DNA of 64,000 nucleotides, from positions 81,146 to 145,145 of the forward strand of contig NZ_JAWLVJ010000011.1 of the NCBI RefSeq assembly GCF_033100395.1, in the 5' to 3' direction. Both the position numbers and the translations under genes were made by a program. The notes beneath the pieces were generated by a model. The model made no database searches and was not told where the DNA came from. It worked only from the letters and a program-made list of their open reading frames with translations. Positions 1 through 9,631 of this stretch are shown here, in pieces. The stretch comes from Terasakiella sp033100395 (GTDB lineage: Bacteria; Pseudomonadota; Alphaproteobacteria; Rhodospirillales; Terasakiellaceae). Numbering within the stretch: position 1 is the first letter of the stretch; each line of letters opens with the position of its first letter.

Positions 1-2
1 CA

Positions 3-536
3 GGCTGGTATGGGGTAGAAAGTGCTGATCTTGCTATTCAAAAAACATTGCAACAGTGTCTGGGTAATGTGGAAAAGCTTGGTAAAGCATTGGATATTAA
101 ATGCGGCTGTCAGGTAACTGCTTATAATGATGTTGTTTTTGTTGATCCTGATCGTATGAGCTATCGCTCCTCTTTACCTGCTGTGGCTATGATTGTTGAA
201 AACGGACAGACGCAGGGCAAAGAAATTCAGGGGTTTATTAAATATGATGGTTCTATAGGCAAAGACCTGCCCATCTCTTTCTATAATGAGGAAGGGCGAT
301 TGATTTGTGATGGCAAACATAGTGTCAATATGCTGACCATGTCTGGTGATTTTTCTTTATCCTGCTTCAATGGGGCGATGAAAGGCGAGGGCGATTTTCA
401 GGTTGATGGTATGCGTCAGGGCAGAACGTATGGTACGGCAAAGGCAACAACGGGGAATGAAACCATGTATATTGTCTTTGGTCTTTCCGATGATGATTAT
501 GAAAAGAAAAAAGCTGAGCTGTTGAATGGTGGTTAG
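3..536 (+). CDS. Hypothetical protein, C-terminal part
   Basis: The reading frame is open to the left edge of the window, so only the last 177 residues are visible and the start lies outside. A TTG at 48 would be an internal start, but nothing favours it over read-through from upstream. The visible part has several cysteines (QQCLGN, CGCQ, LICDG, LSCFNG) and beta-rich, glycine-rich text with no family I recognise. The stop overlaps the start of the caspase-like gene by 11 bases, which suggests one transcript and linked function. A secreted or periplasmic protein is possible, but the signal region is not in view. Confidence 0.6.
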   Translation, partial: GWYGVESADLAIQKTLQQCLGNVEKLGKALDIKCGCQVTAYNDVVFVDPDRMSYRSSLPAVAMIVENGQTQGKEIQGFIKYDGSIGKDLPISFYNEEGRLICDGKHSVNMLTMSGDFSLSCFNGAMKGEGDFQVDGMRQGRTYGTAKATTGNETMYIVFGLSDDDYEKKKAELLNGG

Positions 537-1611
537 GACGGTCTGTTATCTTGCTGTTTTATGTCTGAGCCTGAGCACGGATGTTCGGGCCGAAAGCAGC
601 TTTATGGATTTATGGTGTCAGTATGGCGGCAAGGGATGTGAAGGTGAAGTTAAGTCCCTGCCCAAGGCCGCGCCTGCGTTAAAATCAGATAAGAACGTTA
701 AAACCAACAATCAGACTTTGCCACAGCTGCCCGGACCCAATCAAACTTTGCCGGGCGCTGTAAAAACATTACCCAAACGACCCGCACAAAAACAGGCTGT
801 GCGCGAACAGGTTAAAACAATTCCGCTGATTAAACGCAACGCAAAGATGGTGAAATCCAAAGGGATGAGTTTTGGGCGCTATTATGCCCTGGTGATTGGC
901 AACAACCGATATCCCCATCTGGATAATCTGAAGACTGCCATTGGGGATGCGAAAGAGGTCGCACGTGTACTGAAACGATCTTATGGGTTTTCAGTGACCA
1001 GTCTGGTCAATGCCAGCCGGGATCAGATTATCTCTGCACTTGATGAATATCGCAAAATTCTGAAAAAAGAAGATAATTTGCTGATCTATTATGCAGGTCA
1101 TGGGTGGCTGGATGAAGAAAGTGAACGTGGTTACTGGCTTCCGGTCGATGCTGATAAAAACACTCGTTCGCGCTGGGTGTCCAATGCGGATGTGACCGAT
1201 ACGCTGAAAGCGTTAAAAGCCAAACATGTGATGGTCGTGGCCGATAGCTGTTATGCCGGGACCTTGACGCGGTCAATTGACAATAAAGTCGCCGGGACGC
1301 GGGGGCTGAAACTGACGGAACGACCCAGTGGCTATCTTGAAACATTGATCGGGCGAAAATCACGCACAGTTCTGTCATCTGGCGCTTTGGAACCTGTCAG
1401 CGATCAGGGAGGGGGCAAACATTCCGTTTTTGCCCATGCGTTCTTGAAAAGCCTGCAGGAAAATGCCGGGATGATGGACGGCACCCAATTGTTTGGCGAT
1501 GTCAGAAAGCAGGTTTTGTTAAATGCGCGCCAGACCCCGCAATATTCCAATATTCGTTTTGCAGGCCACGACGTAGGTGGGGATTTTGTTTTCCTGCGTC
1601 GTGATCGTTAA
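526..1611 (+). CDS. Secreted caspase-like (peptidase C14) protein
   Basis: 361 residues. A signal peptide (about residues 1-22, ending VRA) is followed by a proline-rich linker with LPK/TLP-type repeats (about 44-110). The C14 caspase/metacaspase domain spans about 117-355. The domain opens with YALVIGNNRY, and the catalytic dyad is visible as His192 in YYAGHG and Cys242 in DSCYAG. Members cleave after basic or acidic residues; the substrate here cannot be read from sequence. The signal peptide points to a periplasmic or exported protein. The start overlaps the preceding gene by 11 bases, so the two are probably co-expressed. A convergent diguanylate cyclase gene ends one base after the stop. 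Confidence 0.88.
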   Translation: MVVRTVCYLAVLCLSLSTDVRAESSFMDLWCQYGGKGCEGEVKSLPKAAPALKSDKNVKTNNQTLPQLPGPNQTLPGAVKTLPKRPAQKQAVREQVKTIPLIKRNAKMVKSKGMSFGRYYALVIGNNRYPHLDNLKTAIGDAKEVARVLKRSYGFSVTSLVNASRDQIISALDEYRKILKKEDNLLIYYAGHGWLDEESERGYWLPVDADKNTRSRWVSNADVTDTLKALKAKHVMVVADSCYAGTLTRSIDNKVAGTRGLKLTERPSGYLETLIGRKSRTVLSSGALEPVSDQGGGKHSVFAHAFLKSLQENAGMMDGTQLFGDVRKQVLLNARQTPQYSNIRFAGHDVGGDFVFLRRDR

Positions 1612-1612
1612 G

Positions 1613-2812
1613 TTAACTGGATACCTGATTACGCCCGGCCTTTTTGGCGCGATATAGCGCCTGGTCGGCCTGTTTCATGACTGCCATCGGGTCTTTTGCG
1701 CTGGATGATCTTTCCGCTGCGCCAAAGCTGCTGGTGACCCTGACAACCGTGGCCCCTGATGATTTGGCGTTTTTCTTCGGTTTCTTTTTGGGGCGATCCG
1801 CTGCGCGCAGTTTGAAGGATGCTTTTTCTACCCGTTCGCGCACCCGTTCCAGGTGGTCAAGGGCGTGATCAACGTTTCGGCCCGGGAACACAATGGTGAA
1901 TTCTTCCCCGCCATACCGGTATGCCTTGCCACCGCCTGTGACTTTGGACAGATTGGTTGCGACCATACGCAGGACCTGATCACCCACATCATGGCCGTAG
2001 GTGTCGTTGAATTTTTTGAAATGATCAATATCGGCCATGGCGATCACATAGGTTGAACCTAGCTTTTTCATATCTGAAATCAGCGCACGTCGCCCGGGAA
2101 GACCCGTCAGTTCATCCATAAAGGCCATGCGATAACTGTCCAGCACGACCCCTAAGATTAGACACAGAAGCCCGGCATTCAGAAACAGGGCTTTTTGCTC
2201 GGGGAAATAAAGGGTGGCGATGATGCTGCAGGTGAAGGTTAGCCAGGCGGGATCAGTTGGATTGTCTTTCATCAAGGTGAAGACAGCAAACCAGATCAAG
2301 CAGAGGACGAACAGACACAGGCTGATGAACTTGAACGGCTCGGGCAGGGGCGTGTCAAAGAACGGTGGTTGATAGGACAGGTGCATCAGGATTTCTTTGG
2401 CGTAAATTCCTCCGTCCCCGTAGCCTGCGAAAAACAGCGCGCTGATTTGGGCGGCCAGAAAACAGATTTTAAGGATACCGGACGACGTAATCACACCGCG
2501 ATCTGTCCAGAAGGCCAGCAGCCAGATGTTTAGAGGTAAAAGGATGGTGATCCCGACCATGATCAGCCTTGCATTTGCAAATCCACCCAAAATGCAATAG
2601 CTCGCAGCCCCTAGACCAAAGGCAATAGCGATATTGCCCCGTCTGAAAAACCAGGCAAATCCAGCGCCGATCAGGCAGATGACATATGGGGCTGTTTCAA
2701 GGATGGCTTCAGGGATGTAAGCCCGGGCATCCGGGGTGATAAACAGCCAATAAGTCAGTCCTGTCATAAGGGCGAAAGGAAAGAGGTTGAAGAGTTTACG
2801 GCTGAGTATCAC
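1613..2812 (-). CDS. Membrane diguanylate cyclase (GGDEF)
   Basis: 399 residues. About six or seven hydrophobic segments (residues 8-225) form a membrane sensor module of no type I recognise. A GGDEF domain follows at about 228-399, starting DELTGLPGRR. The active-site loop is GGEEF at 301-305, an active variant, so synthesis of cyclic di-GMP from two GTP is expected. The RxxD product-inhibition site normally found five residues before this loop is missing (the position reads TGGG), so allosteric feedback is probably absent. A lysine-rich insert (about 343-352) interrupts the second half of the domain. The gene stands alone, converging on the caspase-like gene. Confidence 0.9.
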   Translation of the reverse strand: MILSRKLFNLFPFALMTGLTYWLFITPDARAYIPEAILETAPYVICLIGAGFAWFFRRGNIAIAFGLGAASYCILGGFANARLIMVGITILLPLNIWLLAFWTDRGVITSSGILKICFLAAQISALFFAGYGDGGIYAKEILMHLSYQPPFFDTPLPEPFKFISLCLFVLCLIWFAVFTLMKDNPTDPAWLTFTCSIIATLYFPEQKALFLNAGLLCLILGVVLDSYRMAFMDELTGLPGRRALISDMKKLGSTYVIAMADIDHFKKFNDTYGHDVGDQVLRMVATNLSKVTGGGKAYRYGGEEFTIVFPGRNVDHALDHLERVRERVEKASFKLRAADRPKKKPKKNAKSSGATVVRVTSSFGAAERSSSAKDPMAVMKQADQALYRAKKAGRNQVSS

Positions 2813-2906
2813 GACATTGTGTCCTTTTGTTTTCGCCCATTAGACCCCTTTAAGGTTGCCAAATGGTAAAAACACCATAAGTATCTTCTCAGCAAGGAGC
2901 ATTGAA

Positions 2907-3302
2907 ATGAGCGATAAAATCAAAAAGACCGATGAAGAATGGCGTGAACAGCTGAGCCCGGAAGCCTATGTTGTCTGTCGTCAACAAGGTACAGAGCGGG
3001 CCTTTACCGGGAAATATTGGGATGCCAAAACCATCGGCACCTATAAGTGCGCGGGTTGCGGTGAACCGTTGTTCCGGTCTGAAACAAAATATGATTCCGG
3101 CAGTGGCTGGCCAAGTTTTTTTGAACCGATGAACGGCGAAAGCGTGGAAGAACACCGCGATGAAACCCATGGGATGATCCGCACCGAAGTTCATTGTTCC
3201 AAATGTGATACGCATCTGGGGCATGTCTTCCCTGATGGTCCGGCGCCAACGGGTTTGCGTTACTGTATCAATTCCCTCTCCCTCGATCTCGATGAAGACT
3301 GA
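2907..3302 (+). CDS. msrB: Peptide-methionine (R)-S-oxide reductase MsrB
   Basis: 131 residues from the ATG at 2907, preceded by AAGGAG at about 2894-2899. An in-frame ATG at 2856 would add 17 residues with no ribosome site and is not used here. MsrB reduces methionine-R-sulfoxide in proteins using thioredoxin. Zinc ligands are Cys48/Cys51 (CAGC) and Cys97/Cys100 (CSKC). The catalytic cysteine is Cys120 in RYCINS. Length is normal for single-domain MsrB. A MATE exporter gene follows after 13 bases and may share its transcript. Confidence 0.95.
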   Translation: MSDKIKKTDEEWREQLSPEAYVVCRQQGTERAFTGKYWDAKTIGTYKCAGCGEPLFRSETKYDSGSGWPSFFEPMNGESVEEHRDETHGMIRTEVHCSKCDTHLGHVFPDGPAPTGLRYCINSLSLDLDED

Positions 3303-3315
3303 GCTTTAAACGAAC

Positions 3316-4608
3316 GTGAATATCTGGGCACTTGCCTTTCCCATTATCCTGTCCAACATCACCATTCCATTGCTGGGCGCGGTCGATGCGGCTGTGATGG
3401 GGCATATGGAAACAGCTGCCTATTTGGGCGCGGTTGCCATCGGGGCGCTGATTTTTGATTATATCTATTGGGGCTTCGGCTTTTTAAGGCTGTCGACCAC
3501 CGGACTGGCGGCACAAGCGCTGGGCCGTGGTGATGGCGATGAAGCACGCGCGATTTTTGGCCGTGCTGCCTTGATCGCTGTATCCGGTGCCCTGTTGTTG
3601 TGGATCAGCCAGTCCTTCCTGTTTCTGGCGGCTAAAGAAATTCTTGAAGCCAGTGACGAGGTGGAACGACTGGCAGAGATATATTTTGATATCCGTATCT
3701 GGTCTGCCCCTGCGGCCCTGATGAACTATGCGCTGATGGGCTGGATACTGGCGAAGAAAGATGCGCGAGGGGTGCTGATCCAGCAGGTTGCCATCAACAT
3801 CATCAATGTGGTGCTGGACCTCTGGTTTGTCATGGGCCTGGGGCATGGGGTTGAAGGTGTGGCCCTTGCCACCGTGATTGCGCAATATGTCGGCCTTGGT
3901 ATCGGCTTTTTGATCCTGAAAAAGAATTTGAATGGTCTGTCTGGGTCCTGGCAGGTCGCACGTATTTTCCGTCTGGATGAAATGAAAAAACTGATGGGGA
4001 TGAACCTTGATTTGTTTATCCGTACCATCTGTTTGCTGACAGCCTTTGGTTGGTTCAGCGCGCAAGCGGCAAAGCTTGGCGATGTGACGCTGGCGGCCAA
4101 CGCGATCCTGTTGCAGTTTCAGCAATTTACATCCTATGCGCTGGATGGGTTTGCCCATGCGGTCGAGGTCTTAAGTGGCCATGGGGCGGGCAAGAAGGAC
4201 CGTAAGGAATTCAAGCAAGTCGTTGTTCAATCAACCAGGCTCGCGGCCTTGTGCGCGTTCATCTTCAGTGCTGTTTATTTTGTGGGTGGGGAGCTGATCA
4301 TTTCCTGGTTCAGTAATATCGAAGCGGTTGTGATGACGGCAGAGACTTATCTGATCTGGGCGATCATGCTGCCGATTGTCTCGGTCTGGAGCTTCCAGCT
4401 GGACGGTATTTTCTTTGGCCTGACCCAAACCAAGTCGTTGCGCAATATGATGGTTTTGTCATTGGGACTTTATATCCCCTTAAGCCTTTACCTGCTTGAT
4501 CAGTTTGGAAACCATGGATTATGGGCGGCGTTTACCATTTTTATGGGATTGCGCGCTATAACCTTAGGGATGATCTTTCCATCGATTGAGAAGAAGGTTT
4601 TTGCATGA
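3316..4608 (+). CDS. MATE family efflux transporter (DinF-like)
   Basis: 430 residues with about 12 transmembrane segments and the internal two-fold pattern of MATE exporters. The first helix has the family-like text FPIILSNITIPLLGAVDAAVMGH. These inner-membrane proteins export cationic drugs or metabolites using H+ or Na+. The length and style fit the DinF subgroup. No SOS box was recognised upstream. The stop overlaps the start of the lytic transglycosylase gene (ATGA), so the two are translationally coupled, and msrB lies 13 bases upstream. The substrate cannot be told from sequence. Confidence 0.9.
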   Translation: MNIWALAFPIILSNITIPLLGAVDAAVMGHMETAAYLGAVAIGALIFDYIYWGFGFLRLSTTGLAAQALGRGDGDEARAIFGRAALIAVSGALLLWISQSFLFLAAKEILEASDEVERLAEIYFDIRIWSAPAALMNYALMGWILAKKDARGVLIQQVAINIINVVLDLWFVMGLGHGVEGVALATVIAQYVGLGIGFLILKKNLNGLSGSWQVARIFRLDEMKKLMGMNLDLFIRTICLLTAFGWFSAQAAKLGDVTLAANAILLQFQQFTSYALDGFAHAVEVLSGHGAGKKDRKEFKQVVVQSTRLAALCAFIFSAVYFVGGELIISWFSNIEAVVMTAETYLIWAIMLPIVSVWSFQLDGIFFGLTQTKSLRNMMVLSLGLYIPLSLYLLDQFGNHGLWAAFTIFMGLRAITLGMIFPSIEKKVFA

Positions 4609-5765
4609 TCACCCGACGGGCCTTTCTGGCCGGATGTTTACCTGCTGCCCTGACGGCCTGTTCCACCAATGAAATCGTGCGCACGATCGAGGCTGCAGCA
4701 CGTGGCGGGTCACTAAGCGGTGCCGTTCGCAATGTGGCAACCAACAAGGCCTACAGCTGGGCACGCAACCCAAAAACGATCATTCGGGACTTTGAACGGC
4801 TGGATGAATTCGCCAAGAAATTCCTGGGCGATGTGGTGGAAGTCTGGGGCGAAGAAAATGCAGCGACCCCAAGCGAGAAAGTCTATGTCAAATATGGCGA
4901 TCAGTATAAATCACGCGGGATCATTGATTTTGAAAATTCGCTCGTACGGGTGGAAACGCTGGTACCGGATCATCTGAAAGAAGCCATCAGGGTCACGCTT
5001 TTGTCACCGGATGATCCCAGTTCAGTTGATCTGTTTTCCGATAAATCCGTCAAGCTGGGCGGCGTGCCGTTTTTGTATAATCAGGTGGTGGACCATGACG
5101 GCAAATCGATCCGCTGGGAATGGCGGGCAAACCGTTACGCGGACTATCTGATCAAACATAAAAAGCAGGTGGTATCGATTAAGCTGGATGACGGATCAAC
5201 GGTCACCAAAACCTTTGTGGAATTCCCGCTAAAACGGGCGCATAACACCACGCGCCAGCATCGTTATGGCCCCTTGGTTTCCCAATATGCCAGCCAGTAT
5301 AAGATCGAACAGGCTTTGGTCTATGCCATCATCAAGACGGAAAGTAACTTTAATCCCTATGCAGTCAGTTGGGTGCCTGCCTATGGGCTGATGCAGATTG
5401 TACCAAAAACGGCCGGACGTGATGCGCATGAGGTTGTTCACGGGCGTCCCGGCACGCCGTCCCGGCAATATCTGTTTGATGCGAAGAATAACATCCGCAT
5501 GGGATGTGCCTATCTGCATATCCTGCAGACCCGTTATCTGGTGGATGTGTCCAACCCGCTATCGCGTCATTATTGTGTGATTGCGGCTTATAACGGCGGA
5601 GCAGGCAATGTGTTACGGAGCTTTCATGGTGATCGCAAACAGGCTTTCGCGCTGATAAACCAAAGCAGCCCGGCTGCGGTCTATCAGCGCTTAAAGACAA
5701 AAATGCCCAAGGAAAGCCAACGCTATCTGGATAAAGTGTTAAAGGCGAAGAAAGCCTACGTTTAG
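4605..5765 (+). CDS. mltC: Membrane-bound lytic murein transglycosylase (MltC-like)
   Basis: 386 residues. A lipoprotein signal has lipobox LTAC with Cys19. The N-terminal part (about 45-205) resembles the DUF3393 domain of MltC. The C-terminal SLT domain (about 222-370) has catalytic Glu246 in TESNFNP, then GLMQIVP (261-267) and AAYNGG. The enzyme cleaves the MurNAc-GlcNAc bond to give 1,6-anhydro-muropeptides and should sit on the inner face of the outer membrane. It overlaps the MATE gene by four bases (ATGA). The identification as MltC rather than another SLT lipoprotein rests on the two-domain order. Confidence 0.88.
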   Translation: MITRRAFLAGCLPAALTACSTNEIVRTIEAAARGGSLSGAVRNVATNKAYSWARNPKTIIRDFERLDEFAKKFLGDVVEVWGEENAATPSEKVYVKYGDQYKSRGIIDFENSLVRVETLVPDHLKEAIRVTLLSPDDPSSVDLFSDKSVKLGGVPFLYNQVVDHDGKSIRWEWRANRYADYLIKHKKQVVSIKLDDGSTVTKTFVEFPLKRAHNTTRQHRYGPLVSQYASQYKIEQALVYAIIKTESNFNPYAVSWVPAYGLMQIVPKTAGRDAHEVVHGRPGTPSRQYLFDAKNNIRMGCAYLHILQTRYLVDVSNPLSRHYCVIAAYNGGAGNVLRSFHGDRKQAFALINQSSPAAVYQRLKTKMPKESQRYLDKVLKAKKAYV

Positions 5766-5768
5766 AAC

Positions 5769-8366
5769 TTAACCCAAAGACTTGGTTGCCATCTCGAACG
5801 TGTCGTTGGACAGGCCGTCGGTGTCGATGATACGCTGCAACTGTGCTTTCATCAGTTCTTGTCGTTTTTCATCAAATCGACGCCATTTACCCAGCGGCGC
5901 AATCATGCGCGCGGCAATTTGCGGGTTGATCTTGTCCAGTTCAATCACTCGGTCGGCCTGAAACTCATAGCCCTGTCCCTTTGCATCATGGAAATGCAGC
6001 GGGTTGGCCATGGCAAATACACCGACGAGGGAGCGGACCTTGTTCGGGTTTTTGATGGAAAAGGCTTCGTGATCCAGCAGGGATTTCACCTTATCCAGCG
6101 TGCTTGGTTTTGAAGACATGGCCTGTACGGACAACCATTTATCCACCACCAACGGATCATCTTTGAAACGGCTATAGAAATCAGCCAGCACTTCTTCGCC
6201 CACGCTGCCTTCTTTGTTGGACAGGATGGTCAATGCGGCCATGCGATCCGTCATGTTGTTCGCGTTGTGATATTGTGCGGTGATCAGGGATGTTGTGGCC
6301 GGATCATTCAATTCACCCAGATAGCCAAGGCATACATTTTTAAGGGCACGCTCGCCCGCAGATTTGGCATCCGGGCTGTAAGGAGTATCGCTTCGAAGTT
6401 TGCGATAAGTTTCCTGCAAGGTTTCTTTCAGGTCCTGCGCGATAAAGATGCGCAGGGCTTCGCGTGCGCCATGGATCGCAACCACATCAACGATTTCCAT
6501 CTGATCGGCCAGATAGCTTTCAGCCGGAAGCAGCAGGGAAAGTGCGATATAGTCGTTATCAAGGCTTGCATCTTCCAGTGTGGCTTTCAAGGCATCAATG
6601 AAACGCTGATCTTTCTGTACTTCACCTGCGTTCTGGAAGGTCTTGATCATTTCTAACAGCAGGTCGGTGGCATAGGATTGTGCGGCTTCCCAACGGGCAA
6701 ATTCATCATTGTCATTTGCCATCAGGAAAGCCAGATCATCGCGACTGTATGGGGCTTTCAGCTTGATGGGGGCAGAGAAACCACGATTTAGAGAAATCAC
6801 GGGTTCTTCGGTGATATTGTTGAATGTGAAGGTCTGGCTTGCTTCATTCAGTGACAGAACTTCACTGTACAGGTCTGATCCGTCCTTGCCCACAAGCCCG
6901 ATGGCGATCGGCATATGCATAACCTCTTTCACATCCTGCCCCGGTGTCGGGGCAAGGGTTTGGGAAAGGGTGAGGGTGAATTGTTTGGCAGCCCCATCAT
7001 AATTCCATCTGGCGGTGACTTCGGGTGTGCCTGCTTGGGAATACCACAGCTTAAACTGTTTCAGGTCAATACCGGAGGCATCCATCATGGCAGCCGCAAA
7101 GTCATCACACGTTACAGCCTCCCCATCATGGCGTTCAAAATAAAGCTTCATGCCTTTCTGGAAGTTTTCTTCCCCTAAAAGCGTGTGCATCATTCTGATA
7201 ACCTCGGACCCTTTGTTATAAACGGTGGCGGTATAGAAATTATCAATGGCGATATACTGGTCCGGGCGCACCGGATGGGCCAGTGGCCCAGCATCTTCTG
7301 GGAATTGCCCGCCACGCAGGACTTTGACATTGCCGATCCGTTCTGTAGCACGGGACCGCATGTCAGATGAAAATTCCTGATCGCGGAAAACCGTTAGACC
7401 TTCTTTTAGCGATAACTGAAACCAGTCCCGGCAGGTCACCCGGTTGCCTGTCCAGTTGTGGAAATATTCATGCGCAATCACGCCTTCGATCCCGGCGTAA
7501 TCCTGATCGGTGGCGGTGTCGGATTTCGCCAGAACGTACTTGGTGTTAAAGACGTTCAGGGATTTATTTTCCATCGCGCCCATGTTGAAGTCACTGACGG
7601 CGACGATGTTATAAAGGTCCAGGTCATATTCCAGCCCAAAGCGGTCTTCATCCCACTTCATGGATGCTTTCAGGCTTTCCATCGCCCAGTCACAGCGGTC
7701 TTCATTGCCATGTTCGACAAAGATACGCAGATCAACTGTGTTGCCGGATTTGGTGATAAAGGTGTCATCCACACGGGCCAGATCACCTGCAACCAACGCA
7801 AAGAGATAGCTTGGTTTGGGGAAGGGGTCATTCCAGACGCAGACGTGTTGGCCGTCTTCAGCCTCACTTTCTTCCACCAGATTACCGTTGGACAGCATGA
7901 CCGGGCAGGTATCCTTATCAGCAATGATCGTGACGTTAAAGCGCGTCATCACATCTGGGCGGTCCTGGAAATAGGTGATGCGGCGAAAGCCCTGGGCTTC
8001 ACATTGGGTGCAGTAATTCCCGCTGGACTGATAAAGACCGGACAGTTGCGTGTTGCCCTTCGGATCAATTTCTGTTTCCACAACCAGTTCAAATCGTTCC
8101 GGCAGGTCCGTCAGGGTTAGTTTGTCGCCTTCGATGGCATAATCATTTTCTGAAAGTGTGCGGCCATCAAGTGCGATGCTTAGAAGCTTCAAATCTTCCC
8201 CATCCAGAACAAGGTCTGTGCCCTCGCCGTCCTGATAATAAGTCGCTGCGGCTAAAACGCGCGTGCTTTCAGGTTCCAGATCAAAGACAAGGTCAAGGCT
8301 ATCGACCTGAAAGTTTGGTTTTGCGTAATCTTCCAGGCGGATTGTTTTGGGCTGTTCGGTTTTCAT
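5769..8366 (-). CDS. pepN: Aminopeptidase N (M1 metallopeptidase)
   Basis: 865 residues, the usual length for bacterial PepN. It removes N-terminal amino acids from peptides in the cytoplasm. The GAMEN substrate-recognition motif is at 263-267. The zinc site is HEYFH at 299-303 with the third ligand Glu322 (in SLKEG). The C-terminal half is the long alpha-helical DUF3458-type region. Transcription is likely from the thioesterase side: that gene ends 10 bases upstream on the same strand. The gene converges on mltC with only three bases between stops. Confidence 0.95.
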   Translation of the reverse strand: MKTEQPKTIRLEDYAKPNFQVDSLDLVFDLEPESTRVLAAATYYQDGEGTDLVLDGEDLKLLSIALDGRTLSENDYAIEGDKLTLTDLPERFELVVETEIDPKGNTQLSGLYQSSGNYCTQCEAQGFRRITYFQDRPDVMTRFNVTIIADKDTCPVMLSNGNLVEESEAEDGQHVCVWNDPFPKPSYLFALVAGDLARVDDTFITKSGNTVDLRIFVEHGNEDRCDWAMESLKASMKWDEDRFGLEYDLDLYNIVAVSDFNMGAMENKSLNVFNTKYVLAKSDTATDQDYAGIEGVIAHEYFHNWTGNRVTCRDWFQLSLKEGLTVFRDQEFSSDMRSRATERIGNVKVLRGGQFPEDAGPLAHPVRPDQYIAIDNFYTATVYNKGSEVIRMMHTLLGEENFQKGMKLYFERHDGEAVTCDDFAAAMMDASGIDLKQFKLWYSQAGTPEVTARWNYDGAAKQFTLTLSQTLAPTPGQDVKEVMHMPIAIGLVGKDGSDLYSEVLSLNEASQTFTFNNITEEPVISLNRGFSAPIKLKAPYSRDDLAFLMANDNDEFARWEAAQSYATDLLLEMIKTFQNAGEVQKDQRFIDALKATLEDASLDNDYIALSLLLPAESYLADQMEIVDVVAIHGAREALRIFIAQDLKETLQETYRKLRSDTPYSPDAKSAGERALKNVCLGYLGELNDPATTSLITAQYHNANNMTDRMAALTILSNKEGSVGEEVLADFYSRFKDDPLVVDKWLSVQAMSSKPSTLDKVKSLLDHEAFSIKNPNKVRSLVGVFAMANPLHFHDAKGQGYEFQADRVIELDKINPQIAARMIAPLGKWRRFDEKRQELMKAQLQRIIDTDGLSNDTFEMATKSLG

Positions 8367-8376
8367 TATGGGGCCT

Positions 8377-9141
8377 TTAACGGGTAATGTGGGCGCGGAT
8401 CAGTTCCTGATTATCCTGATTGGATAAAAGAACAAGGCTTTCTTTGGGGTTAAGCTGCTGAACTTCGGCTTCGACGGTGTCATTTAAGCGACATTCATTT
8501 CGAAAGACGATGTCAAGTGCGCGGGGCTGAAACGGATGTTTACACCCTTCTGCTGCGGAACTTAACGCCCATTCTATTAAGGTGGTATTATTGACGTGAT
8601 TGTAAAGGTCGATATCACCAAGGCGCGGTTTAAAGGGCGGCATAGGGATACCGATAAAAGGTTTATCAATGGATCGTTTCTGGAATTCAATCGGTTTGGG
8701 TCCGGCGTCCGGCATGCGCGCCTGGACAAATTCCGGCCAGTCTGCCATGGCGCGTTCTTCCAGATCAAACAAGGCGAAGGTGGTCAGTGCGGTTGCAATC
8801 ACCATATTATTTTCATCACGCAGGCGATAAAAGCGATTGCCGAATTTGCCTTGCAGGCCCGCATACCAGGTTTCAACGGCAATAGCGTCACCTTTGCGTG
8901 GATAGTGGCGCACAAAAACGGCCAAGCGGGCCAGCACCCAGGCAAGGTCGGTGCCTTGCAGGCTTTCCATACCAAGGTTCAGAAGGGTAGAATTTCGAAA
9001 GGCGGCTTCTTGCAGATATTCTGCAACACTGCAGATTGAAAATAAACCATTGGGACAGATTTCTGAAACCCGAACATGGAAAATTTCCTGGCCTAGCGTC
9101 GGCGGGGCCTTGGCATTTGCAACTTTCGCCCAATCAATCAT
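8377..9141 (-). CDS. Acyl-ACP thioesterase family protein (double hotdog)
   Basis: 254 residues. Two hotdog folds are apparent. The first (about 15-135) has AEYLQEAAF...GMESLQGTDLAWVLARL, and the second (about 150-250) has LGDIDLYNHVNNTTLIEWAL, the asparagine/histidine active-site region of the PF01643 family. The family hydrolyses acyl-ACP to free fatty acid; bacterial members are of uncertain substrate. It is the first gene of a two-gene unit with pepN, 10 bases apart, and is divergent from the OsmC gene across a 64-bp gap that must hold both promoters. Confidence 0.82.
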   Translation of the reverse strand: MIDWAKVANAKAPPTLGQEIFHVRVSEICPNGLFSICSVAEYLQEAAFRNSTLLNLGMESLQGTDLAWVLARLAVFVRHYPRKGDAIAVETWYAGLQGKFGNRFYRLRDENNMVIATALTTFALFDLEERAMADWPEFVQARMPDAGPKPIEFQKRSIDKPFIGIPMPPFKPRLGDIDLYNHVNNTTLIEWALSSAAEGCKHPFQPRALDIVFRNECRLNDTVEAEVQQLNPKESLVLLSNQDNQELIRAHITR

Positions 9142-9205
9142 ATGGCAATCCCTCTTTTTTCTTGTTATGTAGAAGCCAAATTTCTTTTAAGTCAAGGATG
9201 AAGCT

Positions 9206-9625
9206 ATGACCACACGTGTAAAATGGGTTGAAGACCGCACATTTATCGGCACCTCCAACAGCGGCCATGCTGTTGTTATGGAAGCCAAAGGCGCAGATCA
9301 GGGCAGCGTTGGCCCCAGCCCGATGGAGATGTTACTGCTGGGTATGGGCGGCTGCACGACCTTCGATGTGGTTCATATTCTGGGTCGTATGCGTGAAAAT
9401 GTTGTGGATTGCGAAGTCGAAATCGATGGTACACGTGCTGATGAAGACCCCAAGGTCTACACCAAAATCCATGCGCATTTTAAAGTGACGGGTCATGGCC
9501 TGAAAGAAAAGAAGGTCAAACAGGCGGTTGAACTGTCGGCTGAGAAATATTGCTCTGCCTCCATCATGATGGGTGCAACCGCTGAGATCACGCACGATTT
9601 TGAAGTGATTGACCTGGATGAGTGA
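9206..9625 (+). CDS. OsmC family protein
   Basis: 139 residues. This is a small alpha/beta OsmC/YhfA-type protein. The two conserved cysteines are in MGGCTTFDV and EKYCSASIMM. OsmC/Ohr proteins reduce organic hydroperoxides; the YhfA-like subgroup, which this resembles by the GGCTTFDVV text, has an unproven role. It is divergently oriented to the thioesterase gene and is followed by a strong paired inverted repeat that probably stops transcription. Confidence 0.88.
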   Translation: MTTRVKWVEDRTFIGTSNSGHAVVMEAKGADQGSVGPSPMEMLLLGMGGCTTFDVVHILGRMRENVVDCEVEIDGTRADEDPKVYTKIHAHFKVTGHGLKEKKVKQAVELSAEKYCSASIMMGATAEITHDFEVIDLDE

Positions 9626-9631
9626 CCCTGT

